DNA of 64,000 nucleotides from Nitrospira sp. (GTDB lineage Bacteria; Nitrospirota; Nitrospiria; Nitrospirales; Nitrospiraceae): NCBI GenBank assembly GCA_024998685.1, contig JACOEH010000017.1, forward strand, positions 1 to 64,000, given 5' to 3'. Under the pieces are notes generated by a model. It had not been told where the DNA came from. It did not search any database and saw only the letters and a program-made list of their open reading frames with translations. The translations under genes were made by a program, and so were the position numbers. Of this stretch, positions 40,681 to 51,830 are shown piece after piece. Numbering within the stretch: position 1 is the stretch's first letter; each line of letters starts with the position of its first letter.

Positions 40681-42405
40681 TTGTCGCAAGGTATCGTGCA
40701 AGCAAAGGTAACTACCGCACTGCTCACTGCCCTCAATGGAGCCAAGCAGAAGGGGCAATTGAAAACGGACGTATGGCCCCCTCTCACGCTGGATGCGCCT
40801 AAGCGTCCAGAGTGGGGTGACTTGGCTAACACAGTCGCCATGTCTTTGGCCTCCTCTGAGCACAAGGCGCCTCATGATATCGCCCAAATCATCGTCGAAA
40901 ATCTTCCTCAGAAAGAGCAGCTGTTTGATCGTGTGGAAATCGTCCGTCCCGGTTTCTTGAATCTTACGGTGAAACCGGCTCTCTGGCAGGAGGTTCTCCG
41001 TGAAATCGAGTTACAGGGGGGTCGCTATGGCCAGGCAGCTATCGGGACCGGTCGTCGAGTATTGGTTGAGTATGTAAGTGCAAATCCGACCGGTCCGTTG
41101 CATGTCGGCCATGGCAGGGGGGCGGCGGTCGGGCACGCAGTTGTCCGATTACTGAATGCGATCGGATACGATGCCGTAGGCGAGTACTATGTCAACGACG
41201 CAGGACGACAGATGAAATTGTTGGGGGCATCTGTTTATGCCCGTTACCAAGAGTTGTCGGGGCGGTCTGTCGAGTTTCCTGAGGACGGCTATCATGGCTC
41301 GTACATCACATCTGTGGCGCAACAGCTCAAGGAGCAACTCGACCTCGTAGCCGGTGAACTGACTCCTGCCGACCTTGAGGCTCGCTGCCGATCACTTGCC
41401 TATCAGAAACTGCTAGGACTGATCCGTGACGACCTCCGGTCATTTGGTATCGAGATCCAATCCTGGTTCAGCGAAGCGTCGCTTCTAGAGTCCAAAGCCA
41501 TCGAGCGGGCTCTGGATGAATTGAAAGCCCGCGAACTCCTGTTTCAACAGGATGGTGCGTGGTGGTTTCGGGCGTCCGTGTACGGCGACGAAAAAGACCG
41601 TGTCGTCAAGAAGCAAGACGGGGAGTATACGTACTTAGCCTCCGATATCGCCTATCACTATGACAAGCTGAGGCGTGGCTATGATCTGTTGATCGATGTC
41701 TTCGGTGCCGACCACCATGGGTATATTCCACGCATGCAAGCCGTCATGCAGGCCTATGGACATCCAAAAGATCGTCTCCAAGTCGTGCTGGTCCAGTTGG
41801 TGAAGCTGTTGAGGAATGAAGTGGAAGTGAAGATGTCCAAGCGGACCGGGGAATTCATTACGATGCGGGAAGTCATCGATGAGGTCGGAGCCGATGCCGC
41901 CAAGTTCTATTTTTTGATGCGGGATTCCAAGACTCATCTGGAGTTCGATCTGGAGTTGGCGAAGCAACGGTCCGCCGACAATCCGGTGTACTACGTCCAA
42001 TATGCCCATGCGAGGATCTGCAGTCTCTGGCGTGTGGCTTCCGAAAGGGGAATGGCCCGTCCGTCCGCAGCGGAGACGGACCTGACTGTGTTGACTGATC
42101 CCGATGAATTAGGGTTGATCAAAAAACTTTCCGCCTACCCTGAAATGATTCAAGCCAGCGCGTTGGCCTTTGAGCCGCATCGAGTGACGTATTATCTCCA
42201 ACAATTGGCGGCGCAGCTGCATACGTTTTATAACAAGCACCGCGTGTTGCCTCCAGCGACCGATCAGGAGCATGCCGAGTCGGCTTCCGTCGAAGTCCTG
42301 ACGCCCAAACGGACTGCGGCGCGACTGGTCTTGATGGGGGCGGTCCAGCACGTTCTGAGAAACGGACTCAACGTGCTCGGCATCTCGGCGCCCGAGCATA
42401 TGTAG
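40681..42405 (+). CDS. argS: Arginyl-tRNA synthetase
   Basis: A 574-residue class I synthetase with a TTG start and 'taggaga' ribosome-binding site. The N-terminal Add-1 domain (to about 115) is followed by 'VEYVSANPTGPLHVGHGRGA' holding the HIGH motif, 'EYYVNDAGRQMKLLG', and the KMSKS-type loop VKMSKRTGEFITMRE near residue 385. The C-terminal helical anticodon domain ends 'HVLRNGLNVLGI'. It charges tRNA-Arg. All catalytic motifs are intact. Confidence 0.97.
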   Translation: MSQGIVQAKVTTALLTALNGAKQKGQLKTDVWPPLTLDAPKRPEWGDLANTVAMSLASSEHKAPHDIAQIIVENLPQKEQLFDRVEIVRPGFLNLTVKPALWQEVLREIELQGGRYGQAAIGTGRRVLVEYVSANPTGPLHVGHGRGAAVGHAVVRLLNAIGYDAVGEYYVNDAGRQMKLLGASVYARYQELSGRSVEFPEDGYHGSYITSVAQQLKEQLDLVAGELTPADLEARCRSLAYQKLLGLIRDDLRSFGIEIQSWFSEASLLESKAIERALDELKARELLFQQDGAWWFRASVYGDEKDRVVKKQDGEYTYLASDIAYHYDKLRRGYDLLIDVFGADHHGYIPRMQAVMQAYGHPKDRLQVVLVQLVKLLRNEVEVKMSKRTGEFITMREVIDEVGADAAKFYFLMRDSKTHLEFDLELAKQRSADNPVYYVQYAHARICSLWRVASERGMARPSAAETDLTVLTDPDELGLIKKLSAYPEMIQASALAFEPHRVTYYLQQLAAQLHTFYNKHRVLPPATDQEHAESASVEVLTPKRTAARLVLMGAVQHVLRNGLNVLGISAPEHM

Positions 42406-42421
42406 CGGTCGGACCCCATAA

Positions 42422-43600
<1,179 letters not shown>

Positions 43601-43618
43601 AAGGAGGGGATTTGCTCG

Positions 43619-43969
43619 ATGTTGATGGAATCGATTGCATGGGCTCAGGAGACGGGGGGAGGCGGCTCACCCGCCAGCGGAGGGGCGGGCGGAATCCTAT
43701 CCCTGATTCCGTTCCTCTTGATCTTTATCATTTTTTATTTTCTTCTGATTCGGCCTCAACAGAAGAAGCAAAAGCAACAGCAGTCGTTGTTGGACGCGGT
43801 GAAGAAGGGCGACAAGGTGGTCACGACGTCGGGGATCTGGGGCACCATCACCAACATGGGAAAAGAGACCGTGACGCTGCAGATTGCCGATAATACCAAG
43901 ATCAAAATGCAGCGCGAGAATATTGCGCGCATACGCGCAGAGGATGAAGACAAAGAAAAAGAGTCCTAG
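43619..43969 (+). CDS. yajC: Preprotein translocase accessory subunit YajC
   Basis: A 116-residue protein with AAAAGGAGGGG upstream. A Gly-rich N-terminus precedes one membrane helix (LSLIPFLLIFIIFYFLLI) and the family motif RPQQKKQKQQQSLL, then 'KKGDKVVTTSGIWGTITN' and a charged tail. It associates with SecDF and the Sec channel. The N-terminal 'SGGAGG' stretch is longer than usual. Confidence 0.95.
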   Translation: MLMESIAWAQETGGGGSPASGGAGGILSLIPFLLIFIIFYFLLIRPQQKKQKQQQSLLDAVKKGDKVVTTSGIWGTITNMGKETVTLQIADNTKIKMQRENIARIRAEDEDKEKES

Positions 43970-43996
43970 TCAATGGGATAAGGGGTCGCAGACGAC

Positions 43997-45634
43997 ATGA
44001 AAAAAGTAAGCGGGCGGCTATGGTTATTAACGCTGGTCATTGTGGCATCGGTCGTGGCCTTTCTGCCGTCTTATCAGCCGGTGTATCAGAGCTTGCCGAG
44101 TTGGGCGAAAGGAATTCTCCCGAACAAGGGAATTACGTTAGGGCTGGATTTGCAGGGCGGTATCCACATGGTCTTGGAAGTGGATGAGGACCGTGCCGTG
44201 GAAATCGCGGTCGACCGTTCTATGACTGCGCTGCAGGACCTCATCGCCGAGAAGAAGATCGCAGTCGACTCGGTCAAGAGAACCGGGCACGATCAAATCA
44301 CGATTCAGCTGCAGAATCCCGATGCCAAAGATCCGGCTCAAAAGTTGATCGATAACTTCCCCATTTTTATAGGCAAGGAGTCAGGGGGGGCGACGAATAC
44401 GGTGGTGTGGGAGCTTCGTGATGTGGAATCCAAGAGAATTAAGGACTCCGCCATCAACCAAGCTCTGGAAACCATCAGAAATCGGATCGATCAGTTCGGC
44501 GTCGCAGAGCCGATCGTTCAGCGGCAAGGGTTGAAGCAGATCGTTGTCCAGCTGCCCGGAGTCAAGGATCCGAAACGCGCCAAGGATCTGATCAAGGAGA
44601 CGGCGCTGCTCGAGTTCAAGATGTTGGACGAAGACATCCGACTCGATTTGCCTGCGCGTGTTCCGAAGGACAAGGAAGCGGAAGTGCTTCAGCAATTTGC
44701 GGGCCAGTTGCCGGAAGCGGACCAAATTTTATTCGAGCGAATGATCGATAAGGATACCGGCCTCGAATATCGCATTCCTTACGTGGTCAAAAAACGGGTC
44801 ATGCTGACCGGCGATGTGCTGAGCGATGCGCGGGTCGCCATCGGTCAATTCAATGATTCGTATGTGTCCATCACGTTCGACGCCAAAGGAGGGCAGGAAT
44901 TCGAACGGATTACGGCCGAGAACGTCAAGAAACGTATGGCCGTCGTTCTCGATAACACGATCTATTCGGCGCCGGTCATCCAAGAACGTATTTCAGGGGG
45001 ACGTGCGCAGATTACCGGGACCTTCACCACGCAGGAGGCCAATGATTTGGCGATTGTTCTGCGGGCGGGTGCTCTGCCGGCCCCGCTGAAGATCGTGCAG
45101 GATCTGACGGTCGGTCCGTCCCTCGGCCAGGATTCTATCGATAAGGGGGTCAGAGCGACTCTTATCGCCGGGATCATGGTGGTGATCTTCATGATCGTGT
45201 ATTACCGTCTGTCCGGGCTGATCGCGGACTTTGCCCTGGTGTTGAATCTCGTGTGTCTGATGGGCGCGCTGTCCGCTCTGACCGCCACGTTGACTCTGCC
45301 TGGAATCGCCGGGATCGTGCTGACGATCGGCATGGGTGTCGATTCGAACGTCTTGATTTTCGAGCGCATTCGTGAAGAAATCCGTGGTGGAAAAGCCGTA
45401 CGATCGGCAATCGACGCGGGTTACGACAAAGCGTTCCTGACGATCGTCGACTCGCACGTCACGACGTTGATCACCGGGGTTGCTCTGTTTTTGTTCGGAA
45501 CCGGGCCGATCAAAGGTTTTGCCGTGACATTGTGCCTGGGCATCGCCATCAACCTCTTCACGGCGTTGGTCGGGACAAAAGTGATTTTTGATCTGTTGTA
45601 TCATCGACAACGAGTCGAGGTATTGAGCATCTAA
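43997..45634 (+). CDS. secD: Protein translocase subunit SecD
   Basis: A 545-residue RND-family protein. After the first helix comes 'GITLGLDLQGGIHMVLEVD', the P1 periplasmic domain, 'ISGGRAQITGTFTTQEANDL', 'LRAGALPAPLKIVQDLTVGP', and five C-terminal helices with 'GMGVDSNVLIFERIREE'. It uses the proton-motive force to pull proteins through SecYEG. Forms a complex with SecF encoded next. Confidence 0.97.
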   Translation: MKKVSGRLWLLTLVIVASVVAFLPSYQPVYQSLPSWAKGILPNKGITLGLDLQGGIHMVLEVDEDRAVEIAVDRSMTALQDLIAEKKIAVDSVKRTGHDQITIQLQNPDAKDPAQKLIDNFPIFIGKESGGATNTVVWELRDVESKRIKDSAINQALETIRNRIDQFGVAEPIVQRQGLKQIVVQLPGVKDPKRAKDLIKETALLEFKMLDEDIRLDLPARVPKDKEAEVLQQFAGQLPEADQILFERMIDKDTGLEYRIPYVVKKRVMLTGDVLSDARVAIGQFNDSYVSITFDAKGGQEFERITAENVKKRMAVVLDNTIYSAPVIQERISGGRAQITGTFTTQEANDLAIVLRAGALPAPLKIVQDLTVGPSLGQDSIDKGVRATLIAGIMVVIFMIVYYRLSGLIADFALVLNLVCLMGALSALTATLTLPGIAGIVLTIGMGVDSNVLIFERIREEIRGGKAVRSAIDAGYDKAFLTIVDSHVTTLITGVALFLFGTGPIKGFAVTLCLGIAINLFTALVGTKVIFDLLYHRQRVEVLSI

Positions 45635-45696
45635 CGATGAAGCCGTCAGCGATCAGCCATCAGGGGGAGACTCAGGGTTATCAAAAGGGAGCTCGC

Positions 45697-46614
45697 ATGT
45701 TAGAGATTCTCGGGAAGACCAACATTGATTTCATAGGCAAGCGCAAGTACTCCGTTCTCTTTTCAGGGATCATGGTCTTGCTCGGGCTCATCGCGCTTGT
45801 CCAGATTGCGCGGGGTGCCGCGAATCTCGGCATCGACTTTGCCGGAGGGACAGCCGTCCAACTCAAGTTCGAGCAGCCTGTTCGGATCGATGAAGCCCGT
45901 AAAGCCCTGGAGACCAACGGCCTGAGTGATGTGGAACTGCAGGAATTCGGACAGGACAACAAGCTCCTCATTCGAGTGAAGGCTTCAACGACGATCGAAG
46001 AAAAGACGGCGGAACGTGTCGTGGGAATCTTCACCAAAGAGTTTCCGAACAACAAGTTCGTGGTGGACTCAACGACCGAGATCGGGCCGACCATCGGCAA
46101 GAAGCTTCAAGAGGATGCGCTCGTGGCCGTCGTCGTTTCATTCGCGGGTATTATCCTGTACATTGCGGCACGATTCGAACTCCGGTTCGGTGTAGCGGCT
46201 GCGTTGGCGACATTCCATGACGTCTTGGCCGTGATCGGGGCGTTCTATCTCTTAGACAAAGAAATTACCCTCCTGATCGTGACGGCGCTGTTGACGCTGG
46301 CCGGCTATTCCTTAACCGATACCGTCGTCGTGTTCGACCGGATCAGGGAGAATCTCAAGTTGCGTCGACGCGAGAATGAAGAAACGACGATCAACAGCGC
46401 CATCAATCAGGTGTTGAGCCGCACGATTGTGACCAGTTTGACGGTCGTGATTGTCCTCATTCCCCTGACCGTGGCCGGCGGAGAAGTTCTGCATGATTTT
46501 TCGCTTGCGCTGCTTTGGGGTGTGATTTTCGGCACCTATTCATCGATATTCGTTGCCAGCCCACTCGTGCTCTTATGGCCAGGAACGTCGGGTCGACTCT
46601 TGAAACGCGGCTGA
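45697..46614 (+). CDS. secF: Protein translocase subunit SecF
   Basis: ATG 45697, with AAAGGGAG upstream, begins typical SecF sequence (MLEILGKTNIDFIGKRKYS); the frame opens at ATG 45637, but the 20 preceding codons read like intergenic sequence. The 305-residue product has 'LGIDFAGGTAVQLKFEQP', 'VVSFAGIILYIAARFE' and 'YSLTDTVVVFDRIREN', the motifs of the six-helix RND core. Completes SecDF-YajC. Confidence 0.95.
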   Translation: MLEILGKTNIDFIGKRKYSVLFSGIMVLLGLIALVQIARGAANLGIDFAGGTAVQLKFEQPVRIDEARKALETNGLSDVELQEFGQDNKLLIRVKASTTIEEKTAERVVGIFTKEFPNNKFVVDSTTEIGPTIGKKLQEDALVAVVVSFAGIILYIAARFELRFGVAAALATFHDVLAVIGAFYLLDKEITLLIVTALLTLAGYSLTDTVVVFDRIRENLKLRRRENEETTINSAINQVLSRTIVTSLTVVIVLIPLTVAGGEVLHDFSLALLWGVIFGTYSSIFVASPLVLLWPGTSGRLLKRG

Positions 46615-46753
46615 GCGAATGATGGAATAGAGCGGTGCGCGGGGCTTGTCTGTCCCGTACCGTCGGTGATGAGCGTTGAGCGCCCCATCATCGACTTACG
46701 ACGCGAGCGCTTTCTCACAAAGAAACACCGCTTTCACGTTCTGTGGTGTAGCC

Positions 46754-49700
46754 ATGGCACTCTGGAGCCGGTCTTACAGCCTCCAGCAGAAGATCATCGC
46801 AGCGATCGTGATGGTCGGTCTCTTGCCCCTTACTCTCCTGCTTGCCCTCATCTATGTCGAGGAGCGACGCGCCTTGCGAGAGTCGACGGGAGCGAATTTC
46901 AAAGAAGTGGCCGTCGAAGCAGCCCGTCGGATCGAAATACACATTACTCAAGGTATGAACGAAGCCCAACAACTCGCGACAACACCCTTCCTGCGCACCG
47001 CAGTGTCGGAGGCCAACCGAACGTACGAGGGCAAAGACGCTCAGAGTATTTCCGAAATCATCAAGGACTGGCAACAGCGGTGGGGGCAGCGCGACAAGCG
47101 GAGCGAATTTCCGCACTTCGTCAATCGAATCGTAACCAACTACCTGATCCGATGGCATGAAATTCGAAAGTCGGACTATATCGGCATTTTGGTCACCGAC
47201 GGACAGGGGGCCTTGGTCGTCAGTTCGATTCCTCAAGTGGAGTATTCCTATGCGAAGACCGCCTGGTGGCAGGCGGTGATACAAGGCGACAGTCAGCACC
47301 CGTATGTGAGCGAAATCGCCTTCGACCCATCCTTCGGGACCCACGTGGTCGTGGTGGCTGCTCCGATTCTGGATGATCGACGTCAGGCTGTGATCGGAGC
47401 TGTGACGATTCTGCTTCGGCGTGACACATTGTTTCAGTCCATTGCGGAGGGCTCCTTCGGCGTGACAGGCCATGCCATGCTGTTCGCCTCGGACGGGGGT
47501 GTGGTGATTTGCCCGGTCCTTGGACCGGAGGCGCACTCGATCGATGCCGAATTGCTCGGTACGCTGGGGGCTACGAAATCAGGATGGACAGTGGCCGTCG
47601 ACGATTCGCACGGAAACAAACACGCCCTGATCGGGTTTGCGCCGGTGCGGTTTTCTGAACAACTGGCGAAAGGCAGTCTCGGGGGAAAACGGTGGATGAC
47701 CCTGGTGCGTCAGGATGCGGCGGAAACGTTCGCTCCGCTGGGTGAGCTGATGACCAAGATGCTGTTGTTCGGCTCGGTGGTGCTGATAGGACTTGGAGGA
47801 ATCGGAGTCGTCGTCGCCCGCCGGATCGCGCGTCCGATTCGACTCTTACATGACGGAGTGCAGCAGATCGGGAGCGGTCATTTGGAGCAGCGGGTGGAGT
47901 TGAAGACCGGCGACGAAATCGAAGGGCTTGCCCAGGCCTTCAATCAGATGGCGTCCAATCTGCAACGTTCGTTCGGGCAGCTGGAGCAACGAATGACGGA
48001 GGTCCGGCAGTTGGAGGAAAAATATCGAGATCTGATCGAGCATGCTCCGGAAATGATCTGTCAACTGGATCGGGGCGGCCGACTGGTGCACGTCAATAAG
48101 ACCGGCCTCGACAAATTCGGGTATACCTCCGACGAAATGTTAGGCATGAAGCTATGGGAGTGTGCTGCCGCCGGACAGGAATTGAACATATTGCATTTTC
48201 TGGAGCGGCTCGTTTCACACGGCCAAAGCTCGATGGAGACGGTGCTGTTGGCCAAGGATGGACGGGTGATGGATGTGGAGGTTCATGGGACGGCGCTGTT
48301 CGATCAAGAGCGGGGCGGGCTGATTCACTCGCGTGCGTTCGTTCGAGATGTGACCGAACGGCGTCGGTTGGAGCGGGAGATACAGCGGTATACCGTCGGA
48401 TTGGAGCAGGCGGTGTCGGAACGGACACAGCAACTGACGGTCTCGCAAGCCCGCTACAAGGCCTTGTTCGACTTCGTGGCGGATTCTGTTTTTATGGTGA
48501 GTGAAACGGGGTCCGTTGTCGCCGTCAATGAACGGGAAGAGCGGGTGCTCGGCTATGCCGACTCGGAGATCGTCGGAAAAAACTTTCTCGATATCGTGCC
48601 GGACGCGCACCACCGGAATTTTACGGACTGGTTGTGCGATGTCAGTACGGAGCAACGGCAGGTCGCCACTCAGGAAATGACCGTGTACGACGCCGATCGC
48701 CATGAGATTCCGGTGGAAATGGACCTGATCCGCGTGGGGGGGACCGAACCAGTGCTGGTGATGGTACAGCTTCGCGATATTACCGATCGGAAAAAGCTCG
48801 AGCGCCAACTGCAATCATACCGAGAAGATCTCGAATTCAAAGTACGAGCGCGCACCAGAGAGATCGAAGAGACCAAGCAATACCTGGAAAATTTGCTCGA
48901 GAATGCCAACGACGTCATCTATACACTCGACTTGGATCAACAGTTCACCTATGTCAACGGCAAGATCAATGCGTGGGGGTATCGCAAAGATGATTTGATC
49001 GGCCGGCCGTATCTCTCGCTCCTGTCACGGCGTCATCGGGGACGGCGTCTCAAGAGCACATTGGATATCGGAGCCAAGCAGGTGTACGAGGTCGAAGTGG
49101 TGACTCGACTGGGTGAAGTGCGTGCCGTCATGGTCAGTGTTTCTCCCCTTCAAGGGGCCGACGGGAAAATCCTCGGAGTGCTCGGCATCGCGCGTGATAT
49201 GACGGAGACGAAGAAGCTGGAGCGACAGATTCGTCATGCAGAAAAACTGGCCTCAATCGGTCAATTGGCGGCGGGGGTGGCTCATGAAATCAACAATCCA
49301 CTGGGGGGCATCCTCAATTGTCTCTACAATCTTCGAAAAGGGTCCCTCTCCCCGGCACGCCAAGAAGAATACTGGGCTTCCATGGAACATGGCGTCCGAC
49401 GTGTTCAAAAGATCGTTCGGCAGTTGCTCGACTTTTCACAGCAGCACGAACCGGCATTCAGCCCCGCCGATATCAACCGAATCGTCGACCAGGTACTGGG
49501 GCTGACTACCCATCTCTTTGTTCCCAATCGGATTCGCTTGGAAACATTCCCCGGCCATGGCTTGCCCAACGTCATGGTTGATCGGCATATGATCGAACAG
49601 GTCTTGATGAACTTGATCTTGAACGCCGTGCAAGCCATGAAAAACGGCGGAGTGCTGACACTCAGGACATCCGTGGCAGAGGGCATCTGCCGGGTCGAGG

Positions 49701-49933
49701 TGAATGATACGGGTTCCGGCATTCCTGCATCAGTGCTCCCGCGGGTCTTTGACCCGTTTTTTACGACCAAAGGAGAAGGTGAAGGGACGGGGCTGGGACT
49801 CTCGGTCAATCTCGGCATCATGGAACGGCATGGCGGAAATATTTTGGTCGAGAGTGAAGTCGGGAAGGGAACGACCTTCACACTGTGCCTGCCCGTGTCA
49901 CGAGAGCGTACCTTTGCGGAGAAGGAAGCATGA
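46754..49933 (+). CDS. Membrane sensor histidine kinase with Cache, HAMP and three PAS domains
   Basis: About 1059 residues from ATG 46754 (the frame opens at 46676; the start is uncertain). Order: membrane helix (about 12-32); Cache-like extracytoplasmic domain to about 335 with 'SDYIGILVTDGQGALVVSS'; second helix; HAMP (about 360-410); PAS 1 (420-540), PAS 2 (565-690), PAS 3 (705-820); HisKA with 'IGQLAAGVAHEINNPLGG' (phospho-His about 845); HATPase with N box 'LILNAVQAMKNGG', 'VNDTGSGIPASVLPRVFDPF' and 'GTGLGLSVNLGIMERHGG'. The signal sensed is unknown. The stop overlaps the regulator's ATG, so the two form a two-component pair. Confidence 0.9.
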   Translation: MALWSRSYSLQQKIIAAIVMVGLLPLTLLLALIYVEERRALRESTGANFKEVAVEAARRIEIHITQGMNEAQQLATTPFLRTAVSEANRTYEGKDAQSISEIIKDWQQRWGQRDKRSEFPHFVNRIVTNYLIRWHEIRKSDYIGILVTDGQGALVVSSIPQVEYSYAKTAWWQAVIQGDSQHPYVSEIAFDPSFGTHVVVVAAPILDDRRQAVIGAVTILLRRDTLFQSIAEGSFGVTGHAMLFASDGGVVICPVLGPEAHSIDAELLGTLGATKSGWTVAVDDSHGNKHALIGFAPVRFSEQLAKGSLGGKRWMTLVRQDAAETFAPLGELMTKMLLFGSVVLIGLGGIGVVVARRIARPIRLLHDGVQQIGSGHLEQRVELKTGDEIEGLAQAFNQMASNLQRSFGQLEQRMTEVRQLEEKYRDLIEHAPEMICQLDRGGRLVHVNKTGLDKFGYTSDEMLGMKLWECAAAGQELNILHFLERLVSHGQSSMETVLLAKDGRVMDVEVHGTALFDQERGGLIHSRAFVRDVTERRRLEREIQRYTVGLEQAVSERTQQLTVSQARYKALFDFVADSVFMVSETGSVVAVNEREERVLGYADSEIVGKNFLDIVPDAHHRNFTDWLCDVSTEQRQVATQEMTVYDADRHEIPVEMDLIRVGGTEPVLVMVQLRDITDRKKLERQLQSYREDLEFKVRARTREIEETKQYLENLLENANDVIYTLDLDQQFTYVNGKINAWGYRKDDLIGRPYLSLLSRRHRGRRLKSTLDIGAKQVYEVEVVTRLGEVRAVMVSVSPLQGADGKILGVLGIARDMTETKKLERQIRHAEKLASIGQLAAGVAHEINNPLGGILNCLYNLRKGSLSPARQEEYWASMEHGVRRVQKIVRQLLDFSQQHEPAFSPADINRIVDQVLGLTTHLFVPNRIRLETFPGHGLPNVMVDRHMIEQVLMNLILNAVQAMKNGGVLTLRTSVAEGICRVEVNDTGSGIPASVLPRVFDPFFTTKGEGEGTGLGLSVNLGIMERHGGNILVESEVGKGTTFTLCLPVSRERTFAEKEA

Positions 49934-51384
49934 AAGGGCTGACCATTCTGCTGGTCGACGATGAGCCCTTGATGCGCCTTTCCATGATGGACGCATTGGA
50001 GGCTGTCGGCTGCGATGTCCGAGCGGTACCGACCGGTACGGAGGGGATCGAGGCGATCCGAGAGAAAACATTTGATTTAGTCATCACCGATCTCCGGTTA
50101 CCTGGTGTGGACGGGTTGACTGTGCTCCAGACGGCAAAAGACAAGGAGCCCCAGACCGAGGTGCTCGTCATTACCGCACATGGATCGGTAGAAACAGCCG
50201 TTGAAGCCATGAAATTGGGGGCGTTTGATTACATCACGAAGCCGTTCCAAATGGATGAATTGCTCCTGATCGTTGAGCGGGTCGGCAGCATGATCACACT
50301 CCGTCGGGAGAATCAGGATCTCAAACACCAACTGGAGGACAAGTTCTGCTTCAACGGTATTTTAGGGGCGAACAGTCAGATGCGCGCCGTGCTGGATAAG
50401 ATCAAGCTCGTGGCTGAGACCGATTCTACCGTCCTGATCGTCGGGGAGAGCGGAACCGGAAAGGAACTTGTCGCCAATGCGCTGCATCAGAACAGCGCGC
50501 GAAAAGGGTATCCGCTGATCAAAGTCAGCTGTGCCGCGTTGCCGGAGACGTTGCTGGAAGCGGAACTCTTCGGCCATGAGAAAGGCGCGTTTACGGGTGC
50601 TCTGCGTCAGCGTCGCGGGCGATTCGAAATGGCGAATCAAGGAACCTTGTTCCTTGATGAAATCGGCGAAATCTCCCCTGTGGTGCAGGTGAAACTCTTG
50701 CGCGTCCTGCAAGAGCGTACCTTCGAACGGCTCGGGAGCAATGAGCCGATCGAAGCGGATGTGCGGCTGGTGTGTGCCACACAGAAAGATTTGCGTAAAG
50801 AAGTGGCTCGGGGCCGGTTCCGCGAAGACCTCTTTTACCGACTCAACGTCGTACCCATCGTCGTTCCACCGCTCAGGCAACGCCAAGAAGACATTATGGT
50901 GATCGCCGATCATGTCCTCGAAGCATGCTCGCTCAAGCTGAACAAGCAACTGCGTGGCTTTTCCCAGCAGGCGCGTGAATTGTTGCTTCGCTATTCGTAC
51001 CCGGGAAATGTGCGGGAATTGGAGAACATGGTCGAGCGGTCTGTGGCTCTGGGGCGAGATCGGGCCGCGGTGCAACCGGCCGACCTCTGTGGATTTCAAG
51101 CCTGCCCCTACCTGGGGGATGTCCAACAAGAATCCTGCGGGTTCTGTAGCGAAGGGTTGACCGGAGGGAAAAAAAAGAAGGATTCGCCCTTGACCTCGCT
51201 CGCCGCCGCACGAGAAAGTTTCGAGAAGGACTACATCGTCTCCGTATTGGAGCGCACCGACGGGAGCCGCACGAACGCCTCGAGAATCTTGGGATTGTCC
51301 AGAAAGGCCCTGTGGGAAAAATGCAAACGCTATGGTATTCCGTCGGCGCACAGCGACGCCGCGGAGATAGAGGAGGGATCATGA
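49930..51384 (+). CDS. NtrC-type sigma-54-dependent response regulator with Cys-rich linker
   Basis: ATG 49930 overlaps the kinase stop (ATGA). The 484-residue product has a receiver domain (DDE at 10-12, phospho-Asp54 in VITDLRLPGVDG, Lys in 'YITKPFQMDE'), an AAA+ domain with GESGTGKELVANAL, the sigma-54 contact loop KGAFTGAL and 'GTLFLDEIGEISP', and a Fis-type HTH at the C-terminus (NASRILGLSRKALWEKCKRY). Between AAA+ and HTH lies an insertion with Cys387, Cys392, Cys403 and Cys406, a possible metal or redox site. It activates sigma-54 promoters; targets are unknown. Confidence 0.92.
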   Translation: MKGLTILLVDDEPLMRLSMMDALEAVGCDVRAVPTGTEGIEAIREKTFDLVITDLRLPGVDGLTVLQTAKDKEPQTEVLVITAHGSVETAVEAMKLGAFDYITKPFQMDELLLIVERVGSMITLRRENQDLKHQLEDKFCFNGILGANSQMRAVLDKIKLVAETDSTVLIVGESGTGKELVANALHQNSARKGYPLIKVSCAALPETLLEAELFGHEKGAFTGALRQRRGRFEMANQGTLFLDEIGEISPVVQVKLLRVLQERTFERLGSNEPIEADVRLVCATQKDLRKEVARGRFREDLFYRLNVVPIVVPPLRQRQEDIMVIADHVLEACSLKLNKQLRGFSQQARELLLRYSYPGNVRELENMVERSVALGRDRAAVQPADLCGFQACPYLGDVQQESCGFCSEGLTGGKKKKDSPLTSLAAARESFEKDYIVSVLERTDGSRTNASRILGLSRKALWEKCKRYGIPSAHSDAAEIEEGS

Positions 51385-51788
51385 ATGTTCGGTGCCACGT
51401 TAGCCTTATCTCGTTCAGCATGGTTCTATTCGCGGGAAGCGGGTATGCCGCCGAGCCGGCGGAAGTGGAACAATTCGTCAAGGCACGAATCGAGATCGGT
51501 GAGATGATGACGAACTATTTCAAGGGTGGAACGGGCTATGGCGAGGGGCAGCGTCCGTCGCAGGACCAAATGCGACAAATGGGAGCGGACATCAATACTA
51601 AACTCACTGCGCTCCTCGCCAAGCACGATTTGACGCTCGATGAATATCGCAAACGCAGCCCCGGGGTATTTGCGGATGATGCGGCGGTCAAAAGCTATCT
51701 CAATGAGCATCCGGACCTGAAACAACGTTATGAGGCGCTCCCACTCGATCGAATGGGGCGTGGTGGGAGTACGGGCCGGGGGTACTGA
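51381..51788 (+). CDS. Small secreted protein of unknown function, third gene of the two-component operon
   Basis: ATG 51381 overlaps the regulator stop (ATGA) and has GAGGAGG upstream. The 135-residue product has a signal peptide (CHVSLISFSMVLFAGSGYA) and a helical mature part ('VEQFVKARIEIGEMMTNYF', 'LLAKHDLTLDEYRKRSPGV', 'SYLNEHPDLKQRYEALP') ending in a Gly-rich tail. No family is recognised. Coupling to the kinase/regulator pair suggests a periplasmic role in sensing or as an output. Confidence 0.7.
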   Translation: MNVRCHVSLISFSMVLFAGSGYAAEPAEVEQFVKARIEIGEMMTNYFKGGTGYGEGQRPSQDQMRQMGADINTKLTALLAKHDLTLDEYRKRSPGVFADDAAVKSYLNEHPDLKQRYEALPLDRMGRGGSTGRGY

Positions 51789-51830
51789 CTTCTATCCGGC
51801 CACATTGCTCCGGAATAAGGCGTTGCCCTT

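Noticed and set aside
50362..51351. 329-residue minus-strand frame
   Set aside because: Antisense to the sigma-54 activator with intact motifs.
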